From: Fibrobacter succinogenes | Lineage (GTDB): Bacteria > Fibrobacterota > Fibrobacteria > Fibrobacterales > Fibrobacteraceae | Reading direction: 5' to 3' | Assembly (NCBI GenBank): GCA_902762305.1 | Contig: CACWNW010000010.1 | Location: forward strand, 36,130 to 100,129 | DNA length: 64,000 nt | In this document: one piece after another, positions 27,343-36,057 of the stretch | Position numbering within the stretch: position 1 is the first letter of the stretch | Layout: every line of letters starts with the position of its first letter | Notes under the pieces: generated by a model | What the model saw: the letters and a program-made list of their open reading frames with translations, nothing else | What the model was told of the DNA's origin: nothing | The model's database searches: none | Program-made: the position numbers and the translations under genes

Positions 27343-28053
27343 CTAAAGCAGTTCTTCCGCGTTCGAACTCGACAGCACGCGGTTGTATATGATGCGCTTG
27401 CCCTTCGTGCCGTCGGTAGCGCACACATGTTCAAAAGGCGGCTTGAGCATCGAGGCCACGAGATGAGCCGCGACGGATTCCGCAAACACCGGGCGGATTC
27501 TCGCAGGCAGTATCGCCAGATGCCTGCCGAAAATCTTCTGCATAAGTTCTTCGCCGAATCGCTTGTCCTTGTGCTTGCCGAGCAGTAACGACGGCCGCAC
27601 GAGCGTGAGCGCCTCGAAGTTCATCATCGTGAGGCCTTCCTCAAGCATTCCCTTCAGGCGGTTGTAGAAGAACGGCGAATGCGTATTCGCGCCCTGCGCA
27701 CTCACGCACAAGAAATGCCTCACGCCCGCCTTCTTCGCGACAGCCGCAAGCGATAGCGGGAGCCTCACATCGATTTTTTCCTGCGCGGGCTTGCTACCCG
27801 CCTGCTTGATGGTCGTGCCGAGGCAGCATATCGCAGCATCAAGGCCCGCAAACTTCTCGCGCAATGTATCCACATGTTCAAAGTCGACCACCTCGAAGTC
27901 CACCTTCGCAGCACCTTCCAGGATTCCGTATTCCGACAACGCTGGCACACTACGCACCGGGCAATACACGCGTTCCACCTGGTCAAGACGCACCAGGAGT
28001 TTCAGGACATTTTTTCCGATAAGGCCGGTCGAACCGAAAAGCGCAACTTTCAT
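27343..28053 (-). CDS. NAD(P)-binding SDR-like protein, HTATIP2-type
   Basis: This 236-residue Rossmann protein starts with MKVALFGSTGLIGKNVLKLL, the GxTGxxG nucleotide motif. CCLGTTIKQAG, VDVRLPLSLAAVAKKAGVRHFLCVSAQGA and FFYNRLKG (the YxxxK pair) match the atypical short-chain reductases related to NmrA and HTATIP2 proteins. The exact substrate is unknown. It faces the pilin gene (converging transcription) and is separated by nine bases from a FISUMP gene that is transcribed toward it on the same strand. Confidence 0.85.
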   Translation of the reverse strand: MKVALFGSTGLIGKNVLKLLVRLDQVERVYCPVRSVPALSEYGILEGAAKVDFEVVDFEHVDTLREKFAGLDAAICCLGTTIKQAGSKPAQEKIDVRLPLSLAAVAKKAGVRHFLCVSAQGANTHSPFFYNRLKGMLEEGLTMMNFEALTLVRPSLLLGKHKDKRFGEELMQKIFGRHLAILPARIRPVFAESVAAHLVASMLKPPFEHVCATDGTKGKRIIYNRVLSSSNAEELL

Positions 28054-28062
28054 ACCGTAAAT

Positions 28063-28668
28063 TTAGTCCTTTACGCAGCGGACAGAGTTTCCAAAACCCC
28101 GTCCCCTATAATTAAAATAAGGAGCATTATCAGCATCGACCAAATTCATCTCGCAAAGTTCCTTGTTCGCATTTTCCGTAGAACCCCAAAAGCCAGTACC
28201 AACAGTCTCTTCAGAGAACCCCGCACCATCTCCCGTGATTCCCCCGTCAAACCATACCCCGGCAGGCAGAGCCGAAAAACCGAAAGCATCCGAACCATTG
28301 CCACCGTCATTCCAACCGCTTTTCGATTTCAATTTCTCGCCCGCGATTTTTTCGCCGCCGACAGTCTCTATCAAAGCCTTGAATTCATCCATACTGGGCA
28401 AGTGCCAGCCCGCAGGACACGCCTTCAACGCAGTATCCCTCGTGTAAAGGCGACCATATTTTTTGCAGTTGCTAGTGTCATTGTTGTAACAATAGCTGTC
28501 CGCTATTTCGTAGTTTAAATTCTCCGCCATCCAGGTCTGCGTACCAATTTGCACAGTCTTGTACGTCTTGCCATCGCGCGGATCCTTCAATACATTCTGC
28601 GCCCCGTCGCACCCGACAAGAGCAGCCGCCATCAGCGCAATCAAGATGAAAACTAGCACTCGCCCCAC
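28063..28668 (-). CDS. FISUMP-domain lipoprotein
   Basis: This 201-residue protein has a lipobox (ALMAAALVGC) and one copy of the Fibrobacter major paralogous domain: DPRDGKTYKTVQIGTQTWMAENLNYE, then GRLYTRDTALKACPAGWHLPS, WNDGGNGSDAFGFSALPAG, FWGSTEN and the ending NSVRCVKD. This domain is found in dozens of Fibrobacter proteins; its function is not known. The gene starts with GTG two bases after the stop of the larger FISUMP gene, so they are one operon. Confidence 0.9.
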   Translation of the reverse strand: MGRVLVFILIALMAAALVGCDGAQNVLKDPRDGKTYKTVQIGTQTWMAENLNYEIADSYCYNNDTSNCKKYGRLYTRDTALKACPAGWHLPSMDEFKALIETVGGEKIAGEKLKSKSGWNDGGNGSDAFGFSALPAGVWFDGGITGDGAGFSEETVGTGFWGSTENANKELCEMNLVDADNAPYFNYRGRGFGNSVRCVKD

Positions 28669-28670
28669 TG

Positions 28671-30719
28671 CTAGTCCTTTACGCAGCGGACAGAATAGCC
28701 GTTATCTTTATCGCCATATTCTAGGCCAATTCCGCCATACTTGTATTCAAAAGAGGCGAGATGCACTTTTCCTCCTTTATTCCTGCTTATAAACACCTCC
28801 GAGGACGTCCAGAAAAGCGCCTGTTCACCCTCGCCTCGGTAATCGCTATGTTTTTTCGATTCATACTTTTCATCAGCATGCAAGTAATGAATCTCTCTCA
28901 GAAGATTAAGAATTGCCTTACTATTTAGCCTGTCGCTCACCCTGAATCCCGTCGGTAGCACAGAGAACCCGAACAAATCCGTTCCCTTCCGTTCGCTTCC
29001 GCACCTCAAAAGAATCTTGCACATCGGTCCCGACGAGTCGACCACACTTTTCCATCCCGTCCTGGATTTGAGCATGTCGGCGGAAACCGAATCATTGAAC
29101 ACTTCATGGCTCAGTTCTATTTTCAAGTCCAGAATTTCCTTATAGCTCGGCAGATGCCAACCGGCTGGGCAGGCATCCGTTGCTGGCTCCCATTTATAAA
29201 GGCGGCCATACTGGAAACAGGTCAGTTCGTCATCATCGTAGCAATAGCTTCCTTCCGTCCTGTAATTCAGGTTTTCCGCCATCCACGTCTGCTTGCCTAT
29301 GACAACCGTCCTGTATTTTTGCCCGTCACGTTCATCCGTCATAATCCCACTGCGATAATCCGTCACGTTATAATCCGTTACAAGTCTAAAATCATCCATC
29401 TTAAATTTTACCGCATTTTCAACTTTTGCAGGCGACGGTTCCTTGGTCTTTTTAGCAGGTTTGTCCTTGAAGCAACGGACGGCACACCAATCCGGACCTT
29501 CAAAGAAGTCATCTTCGGTATAGAAAGAGTTGTAGCTCGCCTCATCCATCATATTCTCAATTGTCATGGCATACTTGAAATTGCTTTCAGAATCAAACCC
29601 GTCAGAACTCCAGAAGCACACATTCTCGCCGCGATCGCTTTCGGGCAAGGCGGTAAACGAAAATGCATCTATGCCATTGCCATCCGTCATTATGCTTTTC
29701 CTTCTAGTTCTTATCGGTTTTGTACTCACATAATGGTCGCTTTCCCAAACATGCCAATGCCATCCTGTCCTGGATTTTAGCATTTTGGCAGCGGTCGATG
29801 ACCCGCCTACATTTTCAAACAACGTAAAGAACTCTTTCATTTTCGGCAAGCGCCATCCTGACGGGCAAGCGTCTTTTGCCGCCCCCCAAGTGTAGAGGCG
29901 CCCGTACTTGTCGCAATTACTCGTGCTATCTTCGTAGCAAGCGCTACCATCTGCCTCGTAATTCAGGTTTTCCGCCATCCACGTCTGGTCGCCAATAGTG
30001 ACCGTCCTGTAGGTCAAACCATCACGAAAGTCCTTTATATGCCCATTACGGTAATCCGGCATAATATAATCCGGAATAAACTTGACAAACCCTTTGTCTT
30101 TCTTGAAAGAAAAAGGCTCCGCAGATTCATCCTTGACACAGCGAACGTTATACCAGGAATCGCTAATCCTCGGCAGGCTACCTGCATAGTTTATAAACAC
30201 ACTGTCGCTATAATAACTCAGGCTTACATAGTATATAAAGTTGTCATCTCCCTCGGAAATCCAGAAGTTCGCATCCCAGCTCCTCCTGATATCGGGACTG
30301 GCAGAGAACGAGAACGCATCCGTGCCGTTGCCAGCCGATTCCTCGCCCGACATGTCGCGCCAACCATGTTTTGACTTGAGCATTTTCCCTGCGACCGACT
30401 TCCCGCCCACGGCTTCGAACAACGTCTCAAATTCGCTTTTACTCGGAAGATGCCAGCCCGCAGGACATGCGATCATTGCACTTTTCCATTCGTACAGCTG
30501 CCCTTCCCTGGCGCAAGCAGCATAATCGCCCCCATAGCAACGGCTATAGTCTGCTTCGTAATCCAGGTTCTCCGCCATCCACGTCTGCGAGCCGATTGTG
30601 GCTGTCTTGTAGACGTGGCCATCGCGCAAATCCATGAACGAGCCCGTCACGGCGGAAGTCGCCGCCACCGCAGCAACCGCCATCAGCGCAACCAAAACGA
30701 AAGTCAACCTCTTTGACAT
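28671..30719 (-). CDS. Secreted protein with three FISUMP domains
   Basis: This 682-residue protein has a signal peptide (LTFVLVALMAVAAVAATS) and three FISUMP modules, starting at about residues 31, 225 and 465. Each has DxRDGxxYxTxxIGxQTWMAENLxY, then ACPxGWxLP and an ending VRCxKD. The second module has an insert with basic residues (KPIRTRRKS). The lipobox of the neighbouring paralog is missing. Upstream lies the regulatory region shared with the divergent HigB-like operon. Confidence 0.9.
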   Translation of the reverse strand: MSKRLTFVLVALMAVAAVAATSAVTGSFMDLRDGHVYKTATIGSQTWMAENLDYEADYSRCYGGDYAACAREGQLYEWKSAMIACPAGWHLPSKSEFETLFEAVGGKSVAGKMLKSKHGWRDMSGEESAGNGTDAFSFSASPDIRRSWDANFWISEGDDNFIYYVSLSYYSDSVFINYAGSLPRISDSWYNVRCVKDESAEPFSFKKDKGFVKFIPDYIMPDYRNGHIKDFRDGLTYRTVTIGDQTWMAENLNYEADGSACYEDSTSNCDKYGRLYTWGAAKDACPSGWRLPKMKEFFTLFENVGGSSTAAKMLKSRTGWHWHVWESDHYVSTKPIRTRRKSIMTDGNGIDAFSFTALPESDRGENVCFWSSDGFDSESNFKYAMTIENMMDEASYNSFYTEDDFFEGPDWCAVRCFKDKPAKKTKEPSPAKVENAVKFKMDDFRLVTDYNVTDYRSGIMTDERDGQKYRTVVIGKQTWMAENLNYRTEGSYCYDDDELTCFQYGRLYKWEPATDACPAGWHLPSYKEILDLKIELSHEVFNDSVSADMLKSRTGWKSVVDSSGPMCKILLRCGSERKGTDLFGFSVLPTGFRVSDRLNSKAILNLLREIHYLHADEKYESKKHSDYRGEGEQALFWTSSEVFISRNKGGKVHLASFEYKYGGIGLEYGDKDNGYSVRCVKD

Positions 30720-30775
30720 GTTTTAAATATACGATTTATGCCTTCAAAAAAAATTTCACACCTCAAATTCCTACT

Positions 30776-30807
30776 GATAAATCACTGATTTAAGCGATTA
30801 ATCACCC
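30776..30807 (+). promoter_or_regulatory. Putative sigma-54 activator site, copy 1
   Basis: This 32-base element contains TAAATCACTGATTTA (arms TAAATCA and TGATTTA, perfect) followed after three bases by the palindrome GATTAATC and then ACCC. A second copy at 51802-51833 differs at only three positions of 28 in its core. It lies 53 bases upstream of a sigma-54 promoter, in the usual position for an enhancer site. It also lies 57 bases upstream of the divergent FISUMP gene. Confidence 0.7.
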
Positions 30808-30860
30808 AATTACAAAATCCGCTGTTGCCGTTTTTCGTTCAAAATCAACGTTTCCATGCT

Positions 30861-30876
30861 TGGCACGATTCTTGCA
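30861..30876 (+). promoter_or_regulatory. Sigma-54 promoter of the HigB-like operon
   Basis: The sequence TGGCACGATTCTTGCA is a perfect match to the -24/-12 consensus TGGCACG-N4-TTGCW, preceded by T, with GG and GC ten bases apart. A start of transcription near 30887 is expected, giving an about 54-base leader before the first gene at 30941. Confidence 0.8.
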
Positions 30877-30909
30877 AATATATAAGAAGAATTTTTCACC
30901 TTTCAACTA

Positions 30910-30924
30910 TTGACAATATGTCAA
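30910..30924. promoter_or_regulatory. Inverted repeat in the leader of the HigB-like gene
   Basis: TTGACA-ATA-TGTCAA is a perfect inverted repeat 16 bases before the start codon. It could be an operator for the HTH protein of the operon, which is the usual autoregulation of toxin-antitoxin pairs. TTGACA followed 17 bases later by TATATT could also be a second, sigma-70-type promoter. Confidence 0.5.
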
Positions 30925-30940
30925 ATCTGATATATATTTT

Positions 30941-31276
30941 ATGAGTCCGAAACACAAACCTATAGTCTGGCTGCACGAGCAGCCACAAACGCCACCACTA
31001 TCTCAAAAAGCGAGGATAGAAACAGGATATTTACTACGGTTGCTGCAGTCGGGGATAACTTTGTCGCTACCACAAAGCCGTCCGATGCCATCCATAGGAG
31101 CTCACTGCCATGAGCTTCGAATTCGTGACGAAAACAAAAACTGGCGCTTATTTTACCGCATAGACACAGATGCAATAATCGTGATTCTATGGGCAGAAAA
31201 GAAAACGGCAAAAACACCTGACGAAGTAATAGACCTATGCCACAAGCGATTGAAATCTTACGATGCGGAGGACTGA
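30941..31276 (+). CDS. HigB/Gp49-like toxin
   Basis: This 111-residue protein matches the phage Gp49 or HigB type of the RelE superfamily: HCHELRIRDENKNWRLFYRID, then IVILWAEKKTAKTPDEVIDLCHKRLKSYD. These proteins are ribosome-dependent mRNA nucleases when active. Toxin before antitoxin is the HigBA order. No Shine-Dalgarno sequence is seen before the ATG. It is the first gene of a possible five-gene transcript from the sigma-54 promoter. Confidence 0.88.
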   Translation: MSPKHKPIVWLHEQPQTPPLSQKARIETGYLLRLLQSGITLSLPQSRPMPSIGAHCHELRIRDENKNWRLFYRIDTDAIIVILWAEKKTAKTPDEVIDLCHKRLKSYDAED

Positions 31277-31279
31277 TTT

Positions 31280-31591
31280 ATGGATAAGCTGAAGAAAGAA
31301 AGATTGAAGAAGAAGGGTTGGAAAATCGGGGACGTAGACGAATATCTCGGGCTAAGCCCCGCCGAAATGGCGATTGTCGAGATGAAGGCCGCTCTGGCAA
31401 AAGCGCTCATCGCCAAACGGAAGGCTTGTGGCGAAACACAGGTCTCCGCCGCAATCCTTGCGAAGACGAGCCAGTCACGATACGCGAAGGTGGAACATGC
31501 CGATTCGAGCGTCTCGCTGGAACTGATGATCAAGATGTTCTTTGCCCTAGGGGCAACCAAGAAAGAACTGATTAGGACGCTGTCGGCGTAG
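31280..31591 (+). CDS. HigA-like XRE antitoxin
   Basis: This 103-residue protein has a C-terminal helix-turn-helix of XRE type: ALIAKRKACGETQVSAAILAKTSQSRYAKVEHADSSVSLELMIKMFFALG. A GGAGG site overlaps the end of the toxin gene, and only three bases separate the two reading frames, so they are coupled. It should neutralise the toxin and repress the promoter, as in other HigBA pairs. Confidence 0.87.
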   Translation: MDKLKKERLKKKGWKIGDVDEYLGLSPAEMAIVEMKAALAKALIAKRKACGETQVSAAILAKTSQSRYAKVEHADSSVSLELMIKMFFALGATKKELIRTLSA

Positions 31592-31609
31592 ATTTCTATC
31601 TTTTTCACC

Positions 31610-31861
31610 ATGGCATTCTTCACGAGATCGAACCTTGACGACCTGCGGCGCGAAGCGGACCAGCTTTCCATCTGCGTCGAGCATTTCCTGTACGCCTCCG
31701 AAATCGTGCCCGAGTGGGACGAGAAAACGAAGGGATTCTACGATAACTGCATCGAAAAGTGCAACGGCAGGCTCAAGGCAATCCACTTCCTGATGGAAAA
31801 CATCCGCACGCAGAAAGAATCGGCCCCAGAATCCGAGGAACCCGACAAATCGAATGACTAA
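31610..31861 (+). CDS. Small unknown protein (83 residues)
   Basis: A short acidic protein, predicted helical, with DDLRREADQLSICVEHFLYASEIVPEWDEKTKGFYDNCIEKCNGRLKAIHFLMENI and an acidic tail. It starts 18 bases after the antitoxin stop and overlaps the next gene by eight bases, which supports translation. I do not recognise a family. Confidence 0.65.
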   Translation: MAFFTRSNLDDLRREADQLSICVEHFLYASEIVPEWDEKTKGFYDNCIEKCNGRLKAIHFLMENIRTQKESAPESEEPDKSND

Positions 31862-32885
31862 ACTTTCGGAAATAAGGCTTACGAAGTTTGGCTGGTTCCT
31901 TACAATCGGTTGCTTATTTCCCATAGTTTTTTTTATTCTTGCTCCATTTCTCCTATGGGGTTTATTAGAACTTAATGCTATTTGGGAAGCCAAGTGGACT
32001 TCCTTTTCGTTTGAAAAAAAGACGTATTGGGTTGACAACGTGTTTGGGTTTATGGGGGTGGAAGAAATAGCAATAGAAAACGAAAACACCTTCACCCTAT
32101 TTGGAGCTTCGGATTCCACATCGAAAGAAGAGCCTCACCCGATAGCCATACGAACGACAGATGGCGGTAAAAATTGGAAAACAACAAAAGATTCCATAAA
32201 CTTTCGTTACTCCCAATTTTTTCACAGGGGCGACAGCGTTTTCATGGTTCGCTATCTAGATACAAAGTATAGAGGAGAGCATCCCGTTTATGTTTCTACT
32301 GGCGATTACAAGAAATGGGAATATTTCGGGAATACTGAATACTCAGGTCTTGGGTACGCAAGAGTGAAACAAGAAGACTCTTCTTTTGAAGGGAAATCGT
32401 TCTTGCTAGAAAAAGAAAACATGACTGACCATATTTTTGAAGTCGATTGCCAAAGTTCGGGAAAAAAATACGCCCAAAATGACGAGAACTGGATTATCTG
32501 TGGATACGACAAACCTTCTTCATCGATTCATGAAGTCCGTATTCTGCATAAACTCAATGGCGAGTACAAGATACACAGCTCTTTCCCGAACAAGTGGCAT
32601 ATCTTCACAACCATTGGAATGAATCCACGCGACTTCTATGTCGAAGACAATTTGTTTGTAGGACTCCTGAAATTCCAAGTGGGCGACGCTGGCGTGGACT
32701 GCCTCCACTACTTGTACTATAGTACTGACAGCGGAAAAACATGGCACAACAGGAAACTTCCGCAATTTTCAGAAGAACGCCTGTTGGTCACCGAGGACAA
32801 GATTTTCATTCTTGGCTTAGACGAATACTCGCAAAAGGGTCGGATACTTGTCTCCATCCTCACGATGCCGAAACCCAAAAGATAG
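31854..32885 (+). CDS. Membrane-anchored protein with BNR-like repeats
   Basis: This 343-residue protein has one N-terminal membrane helix (GWFLTIGCLFPIVFFILAPFLLWGLL) and then an extracytoplasmic domain with Asp-box (BNR-type) motifs: IRTTDGGKNWKTTKDSIN near residue 97 and YYSTDSGKTWHNRKLPQF near residue 295. Such motifs mark beta-propellers of the sialidase or photosystem assembly factor type. Base composition is lower in GC than the genes of central metabolism. The role is unknown; the position downstream of a toxin-antitoxin pair may be chance. Confidence 0.78.
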   Translation: MTKLSEIRLTKFGWFLTIGCLFPIVFFILAPFLLWGLLELNAIWEAKWTSFSFEKKTYWVDNVFGFMGVEEIAIENENTFTLFGASDSTSKEEPHPIAIRTTDGGKNWKTTKDSINFRYSQFFHRGDSVFMVRYLDTKYRGEHPVYVSTGDYKKWEYFGNTEYSGLGYARVKQEDSSFEGKSFLLEKENMTDHIFEVDCQSSGKKYAQNDENWIICGYDKPSSSIHEVRILHKLNGEYKIHSSFPNKWHIFTTIGMNPRDFYVEDNLFVGLLKFQVGDAGVDCLHYLYYSTDSGKTWHNRKLPQFSEERLLVTEDKIFILGLDEYSQKGRILVSILTMPKPKR

Positions 32886-33707
32886 ATGCATAAAATAACT
32901 ACAGCTATTGCGATTTTGGTTCTGGCCTGTTCCGCATATTCGTGGGATGACACCTTCCCTGTTTACGTGAACATTACGAAAAAGCACATGGACATTGGCG
33001 CCATGGGCGGCCACATGCCTGATATTTTCTATACAACACTGCTGGATCGTTATGGTTCGCGCTATGTCGTTCTGCACAAGGAAGACGAGGATGACCCCGG
33101 CCGCATCGTGTGGGCCTTGTATTCCGAAAATAACGGCATGTTGGATAGCGTGATTGTCGATGAAAAAGGCAATCCCTACAAGTCGGTTGGCGATGGTGCT
33201 AACGGAAGGATTCCGCCCCCATTAGAAGAAAAACTGAAGCATCGTCATTTGGAAAATGTTGTTGTCGCACCCTTGTCCGTTTTTGACGCAATTGCCGTTG
33301 ACTTGGAGAATTGCAATAGCGATCATTGCCCGTTGTGCGATCACACCATGGTTACTTTTGTTTTGGAACTCGATAGTGATAGAAAAAGTTTTATTCGACG
33401 CCTTCAGTCCTATGAGCCTCTATTGCAACGGGCGCGCAAGGCCGGATTCTCAGTCATTAATTTTGCCTTACTTTGCGGTGAAATGTCTTGCGGCGATTTG
33501 ACGCTCTTTCAGGAGATGTTCAATTCTGTTGGTCTAGAAATGCCTCCACCTCCCAAAAGCAAGAAACTTACCCAACCTCCCAGCACAGGTGGCGACGTAT
33601 TAAGGCCTTTAAAAAATACCGACAAAGACTTTGATAAAGTGCTAAAAGAAGTGCTAAAAGAAATTGAAAAACTCGGCACAACCAAGGTGAGGCGAAAAAA
33701 GCGCTGA
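32886..33707 (+). CDS. Secreted unknown protein
   Basis: This 273-residue protein has a short signal peptide (ITTAIAILVLACSAYSWDD) and begins directly after the previous stop codon. It has six cysteines in the middle (CNSDHCPLCDH and CGEMSCGD) and a basic, Lys-rich end after a Pro-rich segment. A lipoprotein is also possible (LACS). I do not recognise a family. The following gene is convergent. Confidence 0.7.
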   Translation: MHKITTAIAILVLACSAYSWDDTFPVYVNITKKHMDIGAMGGHMPDIFYTTLLDRYGSRYVVLHKEDEDDPGRIVWALYSENNGMLDSVIVDEKGNPYKSVGDGANGRIPPPLEEKLKHRHLENVVVAPLSVFDAIAVDLENCNSDHCPLCDHTMVTFVLELDSDRKSFIRRLQSYEPLLQRARKAGFSVINFALLCGEMSCGDLTLFQEMFNSVGLEMPPPPKSKKLTQPPSTGGDVLRPLKNTDKDFDKVLKEVLKEIEKLGTTKVRRKKR

Positions 33708-33731
33708 ACTCCCCCTCCTTTGCCCCCATCG

Positions 33732-35864
33732 TCAAGATTTCGGCCGCTCATACCAATAATCTAGTACGACATCTCCGTTTTTAAGCCACCAATCCCAAGC
33801 TTCATTTCTATTGGCTGATTGGGTTTGCTTTTTTGTTTTTTCGTCAGAATTATCGCTAGATCTATATAATACGCTCACGACTGGCTTCCCGACTTCATCC
33901 CACTTTTTCCAGCCGGTTAGATGTACATCCATTTTACAAGAATCATTTCTTCTCAACAATCCGTTTTTATCCCACTCCTTCCAAGCTCCATCCGGTTTGC
34001 CCGATTTATAAGCGCCTTCAAAACCCAACTGGCCATCGGCATACCAGACTTTCCACACACCGTCCTTTTTGTGAGACCTGTAATTCCCTTCAAACACCAG
34101 TTTTCCATTGCTATACCATCCCCTCCACACGCCCTCACCTTGACCCGCTTTATAGGACTTTTCCACTTTCAGCAATCCATTTTCATATCGGGTTCTCCAT
34201 ATGCCGTCTTTACGGTCAGATACAAAATTTCCCTCTTTTTTCAATTGACCATTTTCGTACCATTCTTTCCAAATACCGACCTTATCTCCTGATTCATAAG
34301 TTCCTTCTTCTTTCAATTGCCCATTTGCATACCATTCTTTCCAGACTCCGACACGATCATCCGACTTGTATTTTCCCATTTCCTTCAGTTGACCATTCTC
34401 ATGCCACTCTTTCATAACACCATCAAGCTCATTAGATTTAAAATTCGTTTCTTCCTTCAATTGCCCATTTGCATACCATTCTTTCCAGACACCTATTCGT
34501 TCATCCAATCTGTATAATCTTTTTTCCCTCAGCTGACCATTCTCATACCACATCTTCCAAGTGCCATCAAACCCACTCGGTTTATAACAAATTTCTTCTT
34601 TCAGCTGACCATTGGCGAACCACTTTCTCCAGACACCTATTTCTTTACTGGACTTGTATCTTCCCATTTCCTTCAGTTGACCATTCTCATACCAAGTTTT
34701 TCCCAAGCCGTCTTCTGCTCCGGCTTTGTAATGTTTTTTCTCCTTTATTTGCCCGTTCTTATACCAAACCTTGCTATTGCCATCAAGCTTACCTGATTTA
34801 TAATAAAGTTCCTTCTCTATTTGTCCATTCTCATACCACTCTTTCCAAACACCGACCTTGTCTCCTGATTCATAAGTTCCTTCTTCTTTCAATTGCCCAT
34901 TTTCATGCCAAAATTTCCATGTACCATCTGCTTCACCCGATTTATAATAAGATTCTCTTTCTAGCTGTCCATTCTCATACCATGTTTTCCACAAGCCGTC
35001 TTTTACTCCGGTTTTGTAATGCTTTTCCTCCTTTATTTGCCCGTTTTCGTACCAAGCTTTCCAGACACCATCATACTTACCCGATTTATAATAAAATTCT
35101 CTTTCTAGCTGTCCATTGTCATACCACTCTTTCCCCGAACCATCTCCGACAAGATCTTGTTCAAATTCTCCCGTCTCAATAAAATGCATAAAATCACTTA
35201 AGGATTTTTTTTGAAAAAGATCAAGAATTCCATGTAACGGACGATTTTTTTTCGGCAAAAGCCAAAGACTATCCCTGCCTTCAGAAAAATTTTCTTCCCA
35301 TTTAGGATTACCATTTAGATACCAGCTTTTATAGGAAAAGATTTTCTCTTTCCTGTAATCGATCAACTCTTTTTGTTGACCATTTTCGTACCAGGTTCGC
35401 CAGATGCCGTCTTTCTTTTCGGACTTATAAGGGCCTTCCGTTGCCTGCTGTCCATTTGCAAACCATTCTTTCAAGACATAGCCTTGCGTATCGGATTCAT
35501 AATACTTTTCCGATTCCAGCTGTCCCGCATCGTTCCATCTTTTCCAGGCGCCCTCTTTCTTGCCTGCTTTATATGCGCCCTCAAATTCCAGTACGCCATT
35601 TGCATACCAGCTTTTCCAGACACCATCCGGCTTATCATCCTTATATAACCCCTCTTCCTTTTTCTTCCCGTTCAGGTACCAGAAGGTATATATCCCCTCT
35701 TTTACAAAAAGGTCCGAATCTTCTATTTTCCGATACGTTGTTCTGGATTTCAGTTTGCCTTTGCTGTAATATTCTTCGCGTTTCTCAAAACCATCGTTGC
35801 AGGCGGCGAGGAAGAATGCAACGACAACAATTAAAGCAATGGGGAAAGATATTTTGGATTTCAT
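33732..35864 (-). CDS. Lipoprotein with about 25 MORN-like repeats
   Basis: The lipobox (VVVAFFLAACND) makes this 710-residue protein a lipoprotein. The body is about 25 copies of a 23-residue unit, WYENGQLKEEGTYKSGDKDGVW in its general form, with one insert of about 50 residues after the sixth unit (RDSLWLLPKKNRPLHGILDLF). The unit is the MORN-variant type of YwqK-like proteins, which form extended beta-sheets. Adjacent DNA copies are nearly identical in places (for example 34283-34323 and 34864-34905), so the number of units probably changes by recombination. Function unknown. Confidence 0.88.
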   Translation of the reverse strand: MKSKISFPIALIVVVAFFLAACNDGFEKREEYYSKGKLKSRTTYRKIEDSDLFVKEGIYTFWYLNGKKKEEGLYKDDKPDGVWKSWYANGVLEFEGAYKAGKKEGAWKRWNDAGQLESEKYYESDTQGYVLKEWFANGQQATEGPYKSEKKDGIWRTWYENGQQKELIDYRKEKIFSYKSWYLNGNPKWEENFSEGRDSLWLLPKKNRPLHGILDLFQKKSLSDFMHFIETGEFEQDLVGDGSGKEWYDNGQLEREFYYKSGKYDGVWKAWYENGQIKEEKHYKTGVKDGLWKTWYENGQLERESYYKSGEADGTWKFWHENGQLKEEGTYESGDKVGVWKEWYENGQIEKELYYKSGKLDGNSKVWYKNGQIKEKKHYKAGAEDGLGKTWYENGQLKEMGRYKSSKEIGVWRKWFANGQLKEEICYKPSGFDGTWKMWYENGQLREKRLYRLDERIGVWKEWYANGQLKEETNFKSNELDGVMKEWHENGQLKEMGKYKSDDRVGVWKEWYANGQLKEEGTYESGDKVGIWKEWYENGQLKKEGNFVSDRKDGIWRTRYENGLLKVEKSYKAGQGEGVWRGWYSNGKLVFEGNYRSHKKDGVWKVWYADGQLGFEGAYKSGKPDGAWKEWDKNGLLRRNDSCKMDVHLTGWKKWDEVGKPVVSVLYRSSDNSDEKTKKQTQSANRNEAWDWWLKNGDVVLDYWYERPKS

Positions 35865-36057
35865 AGCTATACTCGTTTATTTTAAAATAACACTTTAATC
35901 CTTCAAAAAACAACACCAAAACCCCTCTTTTAGCCCCTTTTTCCCCCGCTTTCATTAAAATCCTTTTACATACGGGCAAGTTTTTCTAGATTTTAGCCCT
36001 GTAAGGACTTCGGGTCACCCGAATCAGATTATAAACCATAAACCCATAGGCTTAGTC
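35865..36057. other. Upstream region of glgP and MORN gene
   Basis: This AT-rich intergenic stretch separates divergent genes. A short hairpin TTCGGG-TCA-CCCGAA lies at about 36008-36022, in the probable leader of glgP. I see no other clear element. Confidence 0.45.

Noticed and set aside
30776..30807. The 32-bp element as a simple dispersed palindromic repeat
   Set aside because: Both copies keep the same direction and a 52-53 bp distance to sigma-54 promoters, which a random repeat would not.
30910..30938. TTGACA with TATATT 17 bases later as the main promoter of the HigB-like gene
   Set aside because: It would start transcription at or after the ATG. The sigma-54 promoter upstream is an exact match and gives a normal leader. 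A minor role cannot be excluded.
33900..35700. CRISPR-like array of regular repeats
   Set aside because: The repeats are about 69 bases in period, in frame and translated as MORN-like units; there are no spacers.
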